From: Aplidium turbinatum
Taxonomy: Eukaryota; Chordata; Ascidiacea; Aplousobranchia; Polyclinidae
Direction of reading: 5' to 3'
DNA: 64,000 nucleotides
NCBI GenBank assembly: GCA_918807975.1
Contig: OU964934.1
Span: 930,001 to 994,000, forward strand
Shown here: positions 11,561-21,226 of the stretch, in pieces
How positions within the stretch are numbered: position 1 is the stretch's first letter
Layout: every line of letters starts with the position of its first letter
The notes under the pieces: model-generated
Database searches by the model: none
The model's input: the letters and a program-made list of their open reading frames with translations, nothing else
Told to the model about the DNA's origin: nothing
Program-made: the position numbers and the translations under genes

Positions 11561-11582
11561 AGTTCGGAAAGTAATTAACGAA

Positions 11583-13335
11583 TTGATCACTAGCAAATCC
11601 AAGTCAATGTCATCGCTTCCCACCAATATGGAAATAAATAACATTTTACACAAAACTGAATCAACCCACTTTGCAAACCTATTGAATGAGCACTTCACCA
11701 ATATTGGTACTAATATGGCAAGTAAAATTAAACCAACTGGCGTATCCTCTTCAGATTTTTTAACAACAACATGCCAATCCAGTTTTTTACTTGAAGACAT
11801 CAATCCCAGTGAGGTTTCAAACATCATAATGACATTGAAAACAAAAACTTCTCCTGGAATACACGATATCCCGATAAAATTCATCAAACTTGCAAACTGT
11901 ATTATTTCACCCATTCTTGCTCGATTATACAACAACTGCTTTGCTCAAAAGACCTATCCAGATCCACTGAAGCTGTCTAAAATCATCCCAATACCAAAGG
12001 TATCCAATCCCACCGCTTTAACCGATCTCAGGCCAATATCTCTTTTGCCCACTTTCTCTAAAATTCTTGAAAAGCTTTTGTACGAACGAATGATTAAATT
12101 TCTGGATAAAAATAATATATTAACTCCCAGTCAACATGGTTTAAGGACAAACGATTCGACAGAACTCAGTATAACTCACATATATGATCATTTACTCAAA
12201 AACTTAAATAACAATAACTATACGTGCTCCATTTTTCTTGACCTGAGTAAAGCATTTGACACTGTTGATCATGGAATTTTATTGAACAAATTATATTGTT
12301 ATGGTTTACGTGGAAAAATATGGAACTTGATGAAGTCTTATTTAACCAACAGACAACAATACACCAAACTTAACTCATTATCATCAAACTTTTCGACGGT
12401 CAAATGCGGCATCCCCCAAGGGTCAGTCCTTGGTCCTTTGTTATTTTTATTATATGTGAACGATCTACCTACTGCGTCCTCTTTCATGACCACTCTTTTT
12501 GCGGATGACACCAGCCTAAACATGACACACCATAATTTGACTTGCCTAGAACAACAAGCCAATGAAGAAATAAAAAAGATTGATGTATGGATGAGAACCA
12601 ATAAATTATCGATTAATTACACTAAAACTAATTTTATGATCGTTTGTAGAAATCTTCCTGTTGCAAAATCGTTCTCTCTCACCTTAAACGGCCAAAGCAT
12701 TAACAAAACTGATCAAGTAAAATATCTTGGAGTAACGATGGACCACAGATTGAACTGGAACGCCCATATCTCTGACCTTTGCACAAAATTGAGTAAAATA
12801 TGTGGCATTGCTTACAAAATCAGATACTATGTCCCATTATCTACATTACGATTAATTTACTTTTCATTATTTAAATCAAATCTTCAATATTCGATAATTA
12901 ATTGGGGTAGGGCCAACAAAACGTTAGTACACAAGGTGGAAGTGATTCAGAACAAATTTATTAGAGCGTGTTTGTTTGGTGACAGGAAAACTTCGACGAC
13001 CTACATGTACAGCAAATTTCAGGTATTAAAAGTGAGTGACCTTGCAAAGCTGGCATATGCACAGTTCATGTTCAAGTACGAAAATAATTTTTTGCCAGCA
13101 TGTTTCTCTGGCTACTTTGTTAAATTAGACGACATACATTAACATGATACAAGACATAAGGCTAAAACCAGATTTTTTCTTCCCAGGTTTGAAACAAACT
13201 TTGGCAAAAAAACACTCCATTTCTTGTGTGTGCAAGTGTGGAGTGAAATTTCACACGATGTAAAAGATTTACCGTTCCATTGCTTTAAAAAAAATCTCAA
13301 AAACCAACTGTTACATGAATATACATGCGTACCTT
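11583..13335 (+). pseudogene. LINE reverse transcriptase, truncated, one frameshift near the end
   Basis: The main frame (11,583-13,142) shows the RT series LSKIIPIPKVSNPTALTDLRP, FLDLSKAFDTVDH, CGIPQGSVLGPLLFLLYVND and TLFADDTSLNM. The C-terminal portion (RFFLPRFETNFGKKTLHF, then FKKNLKNQLLHEYTCVP) continues in another frame after 13,142 to a stop at about 13,335. The endonuclease is absent because of 5' truncation, so it is non-autonomous. Confidence 0.85.
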
Positions 13336-13545
13336 AAGTGCTCAATACAAAGGATAACTTACCTTTACAGTAGGCCTATATCATCATATCGTAAGTTACT
13401 TATTAATATTTGTTCTCTACAGTTATTAGTATCAAATTGCCCTGTTTTTGTATGCTTCACATAAAAATTGTTGCAATTCGGTGGTGGTATCCACGTTTTT
13501 CCTCGTTATTTCAGGAAAACTTTCGCAAGTGCTGTAGCCTATTAT
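13265..13545 (+). repeat. 281-bp direct repeat, copy 1
   Basis: I see no difference between this copy and 14,354-14,634. It includes the last codons of the LINE ORF, its 3' UTR, and a stretch that in copy 2 runs into an exon-like frame. Confidence 0.85.
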
Positions 13546-13923
13546 AGCACACAATCACTAATTATTGGTGGTTGGTCAATTCTTGGTCGTTGCTCGTTGG
13601 TTTGAATCTTCATCCTCGGCTTACTCAGTCTGAGAATGCAGATTCAAACCAACAGTAGTTGTTTTTCAATCTCAGTGGCGAACCCTTTTTATTCAATGAA
13701 GTAGTGTGCCTGCCTCTGCACACTAGTGTGTATGAATGTGTAGTTAGATTTACTGTGATGGGGTGGTGGCTGACTAGATGACTGCTTATGGTCTTTCGCT
13801 ACCATCCTGATTGCGCCATAATCTAACCAACAGTTGTACAATGCATTGTTTTGACAATTACATTTTACTCTGATTATGTGTTAATATATGGCGCTGTTAA
13901 AACAAAATAAATTGACTTGACTT

Positions 13924-14353
13924 GGCAGGCAAAGAGCAAGGCAGGCAAAGAAAACCCCACAAAGAAATCCTACCACGGGCAAAGCCATTTCAAGCGCAAC
14001 GCACCATAGGCCTTGCACGACTCACAAAATAGATAGGCTATAACTTGACGACATGAAAACAATGACAAAAACAAGTAAAACAAACTAGCAAAAACAACAT
14101 CATCATCTTGCGGAAATTTAATTATACCCAGGGAAGTTATGTTTTGAAGATATCAAGCGTGCTTTGATAAAACTTGCGTTGATAAAGCGATAATTTTAGA
14201 CCTCAGTCAGCTAAACTCGTCAGCTCCACACCGATCCAACGTTAGCAAACGTTGAATCAATGCAAAAACGACAGGCATCGCCAGCTGGGATGTAGTAGTG
14301 GCATGACACAGTAATATGATAAATTTGGGTTACCGTATGTTTTACACTTACTT
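13924..14353. other. No gene recognised between LINE tail and repeat copy 2
   Basis: A short GGCAGGCAAAGAGC repeat lies at its left edge. Nothing else is recognisable. Confidence 0.5.
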
Positions 14354-14634
14354 AGATTTACCGTTCCATTGCTTTAAAAAAAATCTCAAAAACCAACTGT
14401 TACATGAATATACATGCGTACCTTAAGTGCTCAATACAAAGGATAACTTACCTTTACAGTAGGCCTATATCATCATATCGTAAGTTACTTATTAATATTT
14501 GTTCTCTACAGTTATTAGTATCAAATTGCCCTGTTTTTGTATGCTTCACATAAAAATTGTTGCAATTCGGTGGTGGTATCCACGTTTTTCCTCGTTATTT
14601 CAGGAAAACTTTCGCAAGTGCTGTAGCCTATTAT
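14354..14634 (+). repeat. 281-bp direct repeat, copy 2
   Basis: This copy starts within LINE ORF2 sequence, 1,089 bp downstream of copy 1. It diverges from copy 1 at the GACGATCC that follows CCTATTAT. Confidence 0.85.
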
Positions 14635-14813
14635 GACGATCCAGTCCAAGATATTGATATAAAACAACTGGTTGGAGCACATGGCCACCGCTTCACCGAA
14701 AGATGGCGATTGGTCGAAGAGGATGGAAAAACTTCTGCAGACTCTGTCGAACTTCTGTGGACAAAAAAACACAAGAACCAGAAGGCCAGTAGGAGTACTT
14801 ACAACCTTACTAT
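14557..14813 (+). CDS. Unrecognised exon-like open frame
   Basis: The frame reads HVFPRYFRKTFASAVAYYDD, then DIDIKQLVGAHGHRFTERWR and SADSVELLWTKKHKNQKASR, to a TAG at about 14,813. An acceptor-like TTATTTCAG precedes it (14,594-14,602) and an AATAAA follows at about 14,820. It could be the last exon of a host gene or of a retroposed copy. I do not recognise the protein, and the first part overlaps the 281-bp repeat. Confidence 0.35.
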
Positions 14814-14914
14814 TTTGCTAATAAATCTACACACATTGGCCTATTATTTCTGGGCAAAAAAATATATATATATATTAGTATGTTTGGTGCATGTAATACT
14901 TAGATAGGATTATT

Positions 14915-17900
14915 TCAAGGAAGATTTAGCTTGTTCATTTTTGATTTAAAGCCTTTTACAGTTTTGCATTCATTTCTTATAGTAGGGGAAAGCTTGTTCC
15001 AAACTGTTGGCCCCATGTACCGTATTGATTGTTTGCAAGTGTTTATTCTGCAATATATCGGAATATAAGGAGAATTACTTCTTGTTGTTAGGCTACTTGA
15101 TTGTTTACACATAATTATATCATTGAATGTTGTGGGAAGTAGCTTTTTTGAATATTTAAACATGAAAGTTGCAATCTCTGTATTTTTCATGTGGTTAATT
15201 GATTTTAAATTATTGAGTTCCATTACTCCTTTTATGCTTTCTCTGCGGTCAATGTCAAATACAATACGAAGAAAGTTATTGCATGTACGTTGCAGCTTTT
15301 GCAATGTAGTTTTGTTTTCATGACACCATGTTGAGATACAATATAATATCTGACTCTCAACTAGAGAATGGTAAATGGAGAGAAGTGCTTGTTTGTTTAG
15401 GAAAGGCTTAATTTTTTTTGTCACGCAGAGTGTTGATCTTATTTTTTGAAGCAAGATTTCCATATGAGATTTCCATGACAAATGCTCGTTTACAATTATT
15501 CCCAGAAACTTCATTGAGGCAACTTGTTCTATGTTGTTTTTTCGAATATTTAAGGGTGGGTTGCATGATAGTGTCTTGCTTCCTTGACTTGAAAATAATA
15601 TATGTTTGGTTTTGGTGACATTTAGAGACAATCGATTTGTTGATAGCCATTGATCTATGCATACAAGCTCTTGATTTGCCATATCATATACAGTAGAAAC
15701 GGTTTTATTTTTATATATAATGGTGGTGTCATCTGCAAACATAATTGCAGTTCCGTGTTGAAGGCAGTTAGGAAAGTCATTTACATAAATCAGGAATAGA
15801 AGAGGGCCTAAGATAGACCCTTGTGGGACACCCAAAGATATGTTGTTAACATTAGAAGATAGTGTGCCATTGAAAACCACTCTTTGTTTTCTATTACTCA
15901 GGTAACTCATGAACCAGTCATAGGCCACGCCTCTTATTCCGAAATGATATAATTTAGCTAGCAATATTTTATGGTCAATGGTGTCAAATGCTTTAGATAA
16001 ATCAAGAAAGATTCCTAATGCAAGATGGTTGTCATTGAGTATACTGGTAATACTTTCTATTAGCATTGAAGCAGCATGGCTTGTGGAATGATTTTTTCTG
16101 AAACCAAATTGATTGTTATAGAAAAATTTATGTCTAATTAAAAACGAGTATAATCTGTTGTACATGATTCTTTCTAATATCTTTGAAAAAACAGGTAGTA
16201 GGCTGACTGGTCTGTAGTTGTTTGAATCTTTGCAGCTACCCTTTTTAAAGATAGGTATCACCTTCCCCAATTTAAACGAATTTATAAATTTTCCACTCGT
16301 TAAAGATAAGTTAAATATATGAGTTAAAGCATGCAGTATATTGTTTGGGGTTGACTTTACAACTATGGATGGTATTTCATCGAAGCCACTGCTAGTTTTT
16401 GCTGGCATAGCATGAATAATATTGTTAATTTCATTCAAAGTAGTTTGATAAATATAAATTGTCTCAGACCATGGAGAATCAAGATATGTTGAAAATATTG
16501 TATTTGATTTGGGAATTTTTTTTGTAAGGGAATGGGCAGCACAGGAAAAGTGATCATTGAAGTGATTTGCAATAGTTAATCTGTCAATGACTGTACTATC
16601 ATTTATTTTGATGCCATGGTTAGTCTTAGACTGGGATTTACCTAGTAGATTGTTGATTGTTTGCCAAGTAGCTTTCATATTAAACTTTTGCTTTTCAAAT
16701 TTAGATTTATAAAATTCCTTCTTTTTTTGTTGAACTGTATGGAAGTATAAGTTTCTTGCAGAGGTGTAGTTCTTTTTGGAGTGAATAGTTTTATTTGCTA
16801 TGTACTTTTTAAACAAACGCTCTTTTCTTCGTAATAGATGTAGTAGTTCTCTATCAAACCAAAATTTATTCTTTTTTAAAGGTGTTTTTTGTAAAGGAAA
16901 ATGCTTATTAAATTGACTAGTATATTCTCCTATGAATGACTCATAAGCTTCATCACCATCAGTTTGATTTAAGCAACATGTGATGTCCATATTTTCCAGA
17001 GCATTTGAGAAATTTTGTATGTTTGAGAGATTAAATGATCTGGTATATTGATGACATGTAACTGAGGGTTTTCCAATATTTGTACAATGCATAACTGGGA
17101 AGTGGTCTGAGATTGCATTAATTAGAATTCCACACCGACTTTCATTACCTGTTTGCACATTGGACCATATTTGATCTAAGACTGTTGCACTGGTGTCAGT
17201 TATTCTAGTAGGTTTATTAATTAGTGGGTAAAAAGAATTTGAGAACATCAGGTCTGTAAAATTGCCTACATTGATGTTTTCATAATCCAATAAATTATAA
17301 TTAAAATCTCCCATTATGTAGCATTGTTTTGATGTACCTATGTTGTTAATGCACTCACTAAGAAGATCAAGAAATTCCAAATTTGACTTAGCATCCAATG
17401 CAGGTGCTCGATAAATGCTACCACAGGTCACTTGTTTGCCACCAATAAAAATATCAACAAATAGAGATTCGAATACTTTTTCTTTCATAATGGTTATGTC
17501 ATCGCGCTTGGTATACATAATGTCACTTTTTAAGTATATTCCTACCCCTCCACCGCGACTGTTTATTCGAGCATTTGATATGAATGTATAGCCTGGTAGG
17601 TTTAAGTAAGGACCTTTTGAATTAGGCTGAATCCATGTTTCGACAACAGAAATTAGATCAGGACTAATGGGTATAGACATCAGCAGGGCCTCAAGTTTGG
17701 TGAAATTATTTACATTGACTATGGACCGAGCATTGATACATAATGAAGAGAAGACTGGCCCCAGTGAGCAGTCCATTTTTAGTTTGTTGACAGTTGTTGA
17801 GTCTAAATATGTTTCAGATATGTTAGGCATAAAAAGGTCATCTATGTCATTGTGGTTTGTGTGAGATATACTAGCAAACATATCATTCAGATAGTCAGGC

Positions 17901-18193
17901 TTGAAGGTAAGATTTGATACACTGTGGCTTCCAACCAGTGTAACTATTTCTGTATTGGATAGATGTACAAAAGGGGGATTCCAGTCACTGCACAATGTAC
18001 ATGTCCATTTTTTTGTGTCCTGGTAAGTTGCGCTTTTTTTACAACATTTGATATGAGCTTCAATGGGACAAGTTAAGCAGTTAATAAACTTTTGATTTTT
18101 TCGGATTGTTTTCATGCAATAGTTACATTTTGGTTTTGTATTCATGTATAAAAACTTGAAAAAAAAAAAAGGTATAAAGTAGGGTTGGTTCAA
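14915..18193 (-). CDS. LINE ORF2: PHD-like finger, endonuclease, reverse transcriptase
   Basis: The uninterrupted frame has 1,092 residues. A Cys/His finger near residues 23-68 (CNYCMKTIRK, CLTCPIEAHIKCC, WTCTLC) is typical of CR1-group LINEs. An APE-like endonuclease follows: CINARSIVN, VVETWIQPN, RGGGVGIYLKSD, GSIYRAPA, MGDFNYNLLD and ISDHFPVMH. The RT motifs are GKVIPIFKKGSCKDSNNYRP, FLDLSKAFDTIDHKILLAKL, GVPQGSILGPLLFLIYVND and IMFADDTTI. All key residues seen (the catalytic FADD, and the endonuclease N, E, D and SDH) are present. The start is inferred; an internal Met near MNTKPKCNYC may be the true one. Confidence 0.93.
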   Translation of the reverse strand: MNQPYFIPFFFFKFLYMNTKPKCNYCMKTIRKNQKFINCLTCPIEAHIKCCKKSATYQDTKKWTCTLCSDWNPPFVHLSNTEIVTLVGSHSVSNLTFKPDYLNDMFASISHTNHNDIDDLFMPNISETYLDSTTVNKLKMDCSLGPVFSSLCINARSIVNVNNFTKLEALLMSIPISPDLISVVETWIQPNSKGPYLNLPGYTFISNARINSRGGGVGIYLKSDIMYTKRDDITIMKEKVFESLFVDIFIGGKQVTCGSIYRAPALDAKSNLEFLDLLSECINNIGTSKQCYIMGDFNYNLLDYENINVGNFTDLMFSNSFYPLINKPTRITDTSATVLDQIWSNVQTGNESRCGILINAISDHFPVMHCTNIGKPSVTCHQYTRSFNLSNIQNFSNALENMDITCCLNQTDGDEAYESFIGEYTSQFNKHFPLQKTPLKKNKFWFDRELLHLLRRKERLFKKYIANKTIHSKKNYTSARNLYFHTVQQKKKEFYKSKFEKQKFNMKATWQTINNLLGKSQSKTNHGIKINDSTVIDRLTIANHFNDHFSCAAHSLTKKIPKSNTIFSTYLDSPWSETIYIYQTTLNEINNIIHAMPAKTSSGFDEIPSIVVKSTPNNILHALTHIFNLSLTSGKFINSFKLGKVIPIFKKGSCKDSNNYRPVSLLPVFSKILERIMYNRLYSFLIRHKFFYNNQFGFRKNHSTSHAASMLIESITSILNDNHLALGIFLDLSKAFDTIDHKILLAKLYHFGIRGVAYDWFMSYLSNRKQRVVFNGTLSSNVNNISLGVPQGSILGPLLFLIYVNDFPNCLQHGTAIMFADDTTIIYKNKTVSTVYDMANQELVCIDQWLSTNRLSLNVTKTKHILFSSQGSKTLSCNPPLNIRKNNIEQVASMKFLGIIVNEHLSWKSHMEILLQKIRSTLCVTKKIKPFLNKQALLSIYHSLVESQILYCISTWCHENKTTLQKLQRTCNNFLRIVFDIDRRESIKGVMELNNLKSINHMKNTEIATFMFKYSKKLLPTTFNDIIMCKQSSSLTTRSNSPYIPIYCRINTCKQSIRYMGPTVWNKLSPTIRNECKTVKGFKSKMNKLNLP

Positions 18194-18474
18194 AAGCTAA
18201 GCTTTTCAAAGGTTCTAGGGAATGCACCAAGTAAAAGGTTCCTGAGTTTGGTTTTACAGTCATTTATAATAATATGTCATATGGTTTGTTTAGCTTCAAA
18301 ATAGTTGAAAAACAGCATAATAAAAACAGAGAGAGACTGTTCACAGCATAATGTAAACTATATGATATAGTTAAATATATAACTGTAAACAGGTAACATG
18401 AAATATGTAAGGTAACATGTAGGCCTAATATGTAAACAGGTAACAGGTAATATGTAACTGTAAACAGCATTATG

Positions 18475-19224
18475 TTATTTAACAAAATAGTTTAAGATGG
18501 ACTTATGGTTAAAGATTTTAGGAATGTCTGAAAAATCATCTATGACTTGCCTTTTATTATCCCAGAAGCACCACACAGTTCCTTTGGATGTCCAGACATC
18601 CTTGAAGCCAAAGGCATCTCTTGCTTGACGAAGTAGTGCAAGACGTCGCTTGGTCAAGAACTCTGTGATTGACAGTTTAGGACCATCATCAGTTTTCAGT
18701 TTACTTTTGCAATAAAAAATTTCATCCCTTGTCATCCTTCTAACAAATTTAATAATTATTGGTTTATTTTTATTTTTTGATGGCAAGGGGTGGCATGCAT
18801 CTATGTCTCTCACTGTAAGACAGTTTGTTGGTTTAATAATTTTATTTAACTTTTTTACTACATATTCAGAATAACCAATGTTACTTCCCTTGCTTGGTGT
18901 ATCATTGCATCCATGCAGTATGAGGCAATTGCTTCGCCCATACTGCTCCAAGTCATCCAGCTTGCGATCCGTCCTGTATGCAGACTGTTGGAGGTGCCAA
19001 ACTTGCTCTTGGAGAGCATAGACCTGTTTGGATAGCTCCGACAACTCCACTTGTTGAGCCTGCTGCAGCCCATCTGCAAAAGATGAAGACACAGCAACAG
19101 CAGGGGGTGCAGCAGTGGTTAGGTCATTATTGTATTTTTGTTCATACCTTTCTTGTCTTTTCAAAATCTCTTCCATGCCTGTCAGTATCTGATCCATCTT
19201 TGCCTTGTTGTCCTCAGAATTCAT
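18475..19224 (-). CDS. LINE ORF1: coiled-coil, RNA-binding-like protein
   Basis: The 249-residue frame begins MNSEDNKAKMDQILTGMEEI. A predicted coiled coil spans about residues 50-100 (LSELSKQVYALQEQVWHLQQ). An L1-type RRM-like domain follows (DLEQYGRSNCLILHGC, DIDACHPLPSKNKNKPIIIK), then a C-terminal domain. L1-like ORF1 proteins bind the LINE RNA in the ribonucleoprotein particle. Confidence 0.85.
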   Translation of the reverse strand: MNSEDNKAKMDQILTGMEEILKRQERYEQKYNNDLTTAAPPAVAVSSSFADGLQQAQQVELSELSKQVYALQEQVWHLQQSAYRTDRKLDDLEQYGRSNCLILHGCNDTPSKGSNIGYSEYVVKKLNKIIKPTNCLTVRDIDACHPLPSKNKNKPIIIKFVRRMTRDEIFYCKSKLKTDDGPKLSITEFLTKRRLALLRQARDAFGFKDVWTSKGTVWCFWDNKRQVIDDFSDIPKIFNHKSILNYFVK

Positions 19225-19370
19225 GTTGCAGTTTGATATTATTTTTGGGTTATTTAATACGATATTATTAGTGAAAGGTACAGGAACCTATACAACACTC
19301 TGCTACTCCAGCATTCCCTTATTCAAATAGAATGTGTGGGCACATTTGTCATGAAAAAAGGTTCGTGTAT

Positions 19371-20730
19371 TTTCTTTGTTAAAAGCAAAAACTTTCTTGA
19401 TTTTGTCAGATGATACTATAAAGATGAAAAAAAATTAGGGTGGCATTTTTTCTGTGCATTCTAATGACCTGAAATCCCCTATCAAAATGGCCATAATGAA
19501 GTTTTGGCCCCATTCATCAACAATAAAAGATTTACAAAAGTACTTTATGACGTAAATACTTTGTAACAAAGTTACTTTGTGACGCACATACAGCAAGCTT
19601 ATTGAATTATTTTAATCAGCTGTTTTTTATAATGTGTGACGTCATAGATGAATGACAGTGGGCTACCAGAGAGAACCCAAGCTAAGCTTGTAGAACGATT
19701 TTTACAGGTTTACTCAGGCTGCTGAATAAAAATAACAAAAAAGTGATACTGGAGTAAAGGGCGAAACAGCCTGTTAAAGATTTTTAATAAATTGAAGAAC
19801 TCATAGGAGCTGCTTTTTATGTAGAAATAGTTTCTGGCGATGATCTGTTAAGCAAACAGTCTGCGAGTAGCCAGAGTGTCTAATGATCACATGTGATACA
19901 CAAATAAACCACTATTGCCCATGATCATTTAAATTATGCACGCGTGTTACCTCTTTACATTTTTACAATGCAGCAAGCAGAAAAGAAGCACCCAGAGATT
20001 TGGGCAGAGTTGGAAGGAAGGTGCAACTGCCACAAGAACAATATTCCATGTAGGCTACAGAAGTCTGTGGTCTCAGCTGTAAAAACAAAACTATCTAACC
20101 AGTGATAAATGAAGACTGAAAATTTTGAAGATGAATTGCTTTCTTTGACATTTAATAAATATTATAAATTCCGTAGATGTCGGTTGTTAACGATAGTAAC
20201 TGCCATTTAATCAGAAGGCCTAAGACTTTTACATCTTTCGCGTGTAATACGACTTAAAGGATCGAACATTAATTCAAGTTTCATTGTAGGCCTATTTAGA
20301 TCAGTTCATTGTCTTTCTAGTGGCGTATTCTTTGTGAAAAATGCATGCATTTAAGTTAATACAGTCCTTGGTGTAAAACTACAAAATTACGTAGGTAGCT
20401 TATAGCATAGGCCTACGTTTCGGGTGGGCGGGGGGATTTTGAATAACTTAATATTTTAAAATTTGGCACTTGTATGTCATATATGTAACCTAAATTCGAT
20501 GATTCCATTAGATTACCTGGCTCAGAAAACATATATTCAGATACTTTATTTGTAATTGTAGCCTATAGCCTACTTGCGAAAATATTGCATAATTATTATT
20601 GTGCCCCATCTTGGATTTCGTGCCCCAAAAATGTTCAGAAAAAATGCCACCCTAATTTTTTTAAGCTTAGGCTATCCGCTATCATGTTTTCTTTCAGAAA
20701 CAAGTGAGTTTTTGCTTTTAACAAAAAAAA
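19371..20730. mobile_element. DNA element with long imperfect inverted repeats
   Basis: The left end (TTTGTTAAAAGCAAAAAC ... AATTAGGGTGGCATTTTTTC) is mirrored at the right end (GAAAAAATGCCACCCTAATT ... GTTTTTGCTTTTAACAAA). This gives inverted repeats of about 75 bp with a well-kept AGGGTGGCATTTTTTCTG core. It splits Mag gag sequence. No transposase was recognised and the superfamily is not clear. Confidence 0.7.
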
Positions 20731-20950
20731 CTATTTGCTATCATTATCATCATTGTCTGGAAAGACGAAATTGCTAAAAATTTCTTGTGCTGCAGTCCCA
20801 GCACAGTGTAGCAAGATTGCGACTTGCGTCTCTGCTGATCTCAGCGGCTACATAGTAGGTTCGGAAAGACATCTCCCATCTTTTCCATGCTTCTGCTATG
20901 CTTGAACTGTTAAAGTTTATCGGGGCAGGCTGCTTAAAATCTGCCATGTT
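20731..20950 (-). pseudogene. Start of gag of the Mag-like element (fossil)
   Basis: Minus-strand reading begins MADFKQPAPINFNSSSIAEA and continues WEMSFRTYYVAAEI, then later AAQEIFSNFVFPDNDDNDSK. It lies between the 5' LTR and primer site on its right and an inverted-repeat insertion on its left. Confidence 0.8.
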
Positions 20951-21019
20951 TTAAGACTAAAAAAACGATTATTGATAATTCTTCTTGCAATACGTAGGTT
21001 CAAATAAGTTCTGACACCA

Positions 21020-21190
21020 TGTAACGTCTTGATCTCTCAAGATATATTGATTCTTATACTGAATTATAGCTTCATCAAACTAGCGTCTTGCGCATACATC
21101 AGTAACTCGTGAGAATGTATATTTTGTCATAATGATGGTAACCGCACATATATACAAATGGTAGATGGCGCTATCGTTCAATCTGTTACA
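21020..21190 (-). repeat. 5' LTR of the Mag-like element
   Basis: The 171-bp segment begins TGTAACAGATTG and ends GACGTTACA on the minus strand, and is followed by the primer site TGGTGTCAGAAC. Short LTRs are usual for the Mag group. Confidence 0.75.
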
Positions 21191-21226
21191 ATCGCCTTTT
21201 ATCCTCCCCCCTAAATACGCTACTGG
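21191..21226. mobile_element. Stub of a hAT-type end
   Basis: The sequence ends CCTAAATACGCTACTG, the complement of a CAGTAGCGTATTTAGG hAT-like terminus. The Mag-like element appears to have inserted inside that older element. Confidence 0.45.

Larger units (their letters stand above)
11561..13923 (+). mobile_element. 5'-truncated LINE (Jockey/CR1 group) inserted in Mag gag
   Basis: It begins abruptly inside Mag-element gag sequence and carries only the RT half of ORF2. The 3' region ends AAATAAATTGACTTGACTTG, a short-repeat tail typical of this LINE superfamily. The 3' part between 13,265 and 13,545 is duplicated exactly at 14,354. Confidence 0.75.
14870..19300 (-). mobile_element. Apparently full-length, coding-intact LINE (CR1/Jockey group)
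   Basis: ORF1 (18,475-19,224) and ORF2 (14,915-18,193) are both open and lie in the expected order with a 281-bp spacer. The 3' end lies near an AT dinucleotide run (14,858-14,876). The spacer holds short repeats of AGGTAACATGTA type. No target duplication was identified, so the exact ends are approximate. Confidence 0.85.
1..21190 (-). mobile_element. Mag-like Ty3/gypsy LTR element, old and broken, heavily interrupted
   Basis: Read on the minus strand the parts come in the usual order: 5' LTR (21,020-21,190), gag start, gag middle, double zinc knuckle, protease, then reverse transcriptase running off the window at base 1. At least six later insertions separate the pieces. The zinc knuckles and the protease LDTGA motif point to the Mag/SURL group, as does a primer site starting TGGTGTCAGAA, which fits the 3' end of tRNA-Leu. 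It is a fossil with many breaks. The second LTR lies outside the window, so its age cannot be estimated here. Confidence 0.85.
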
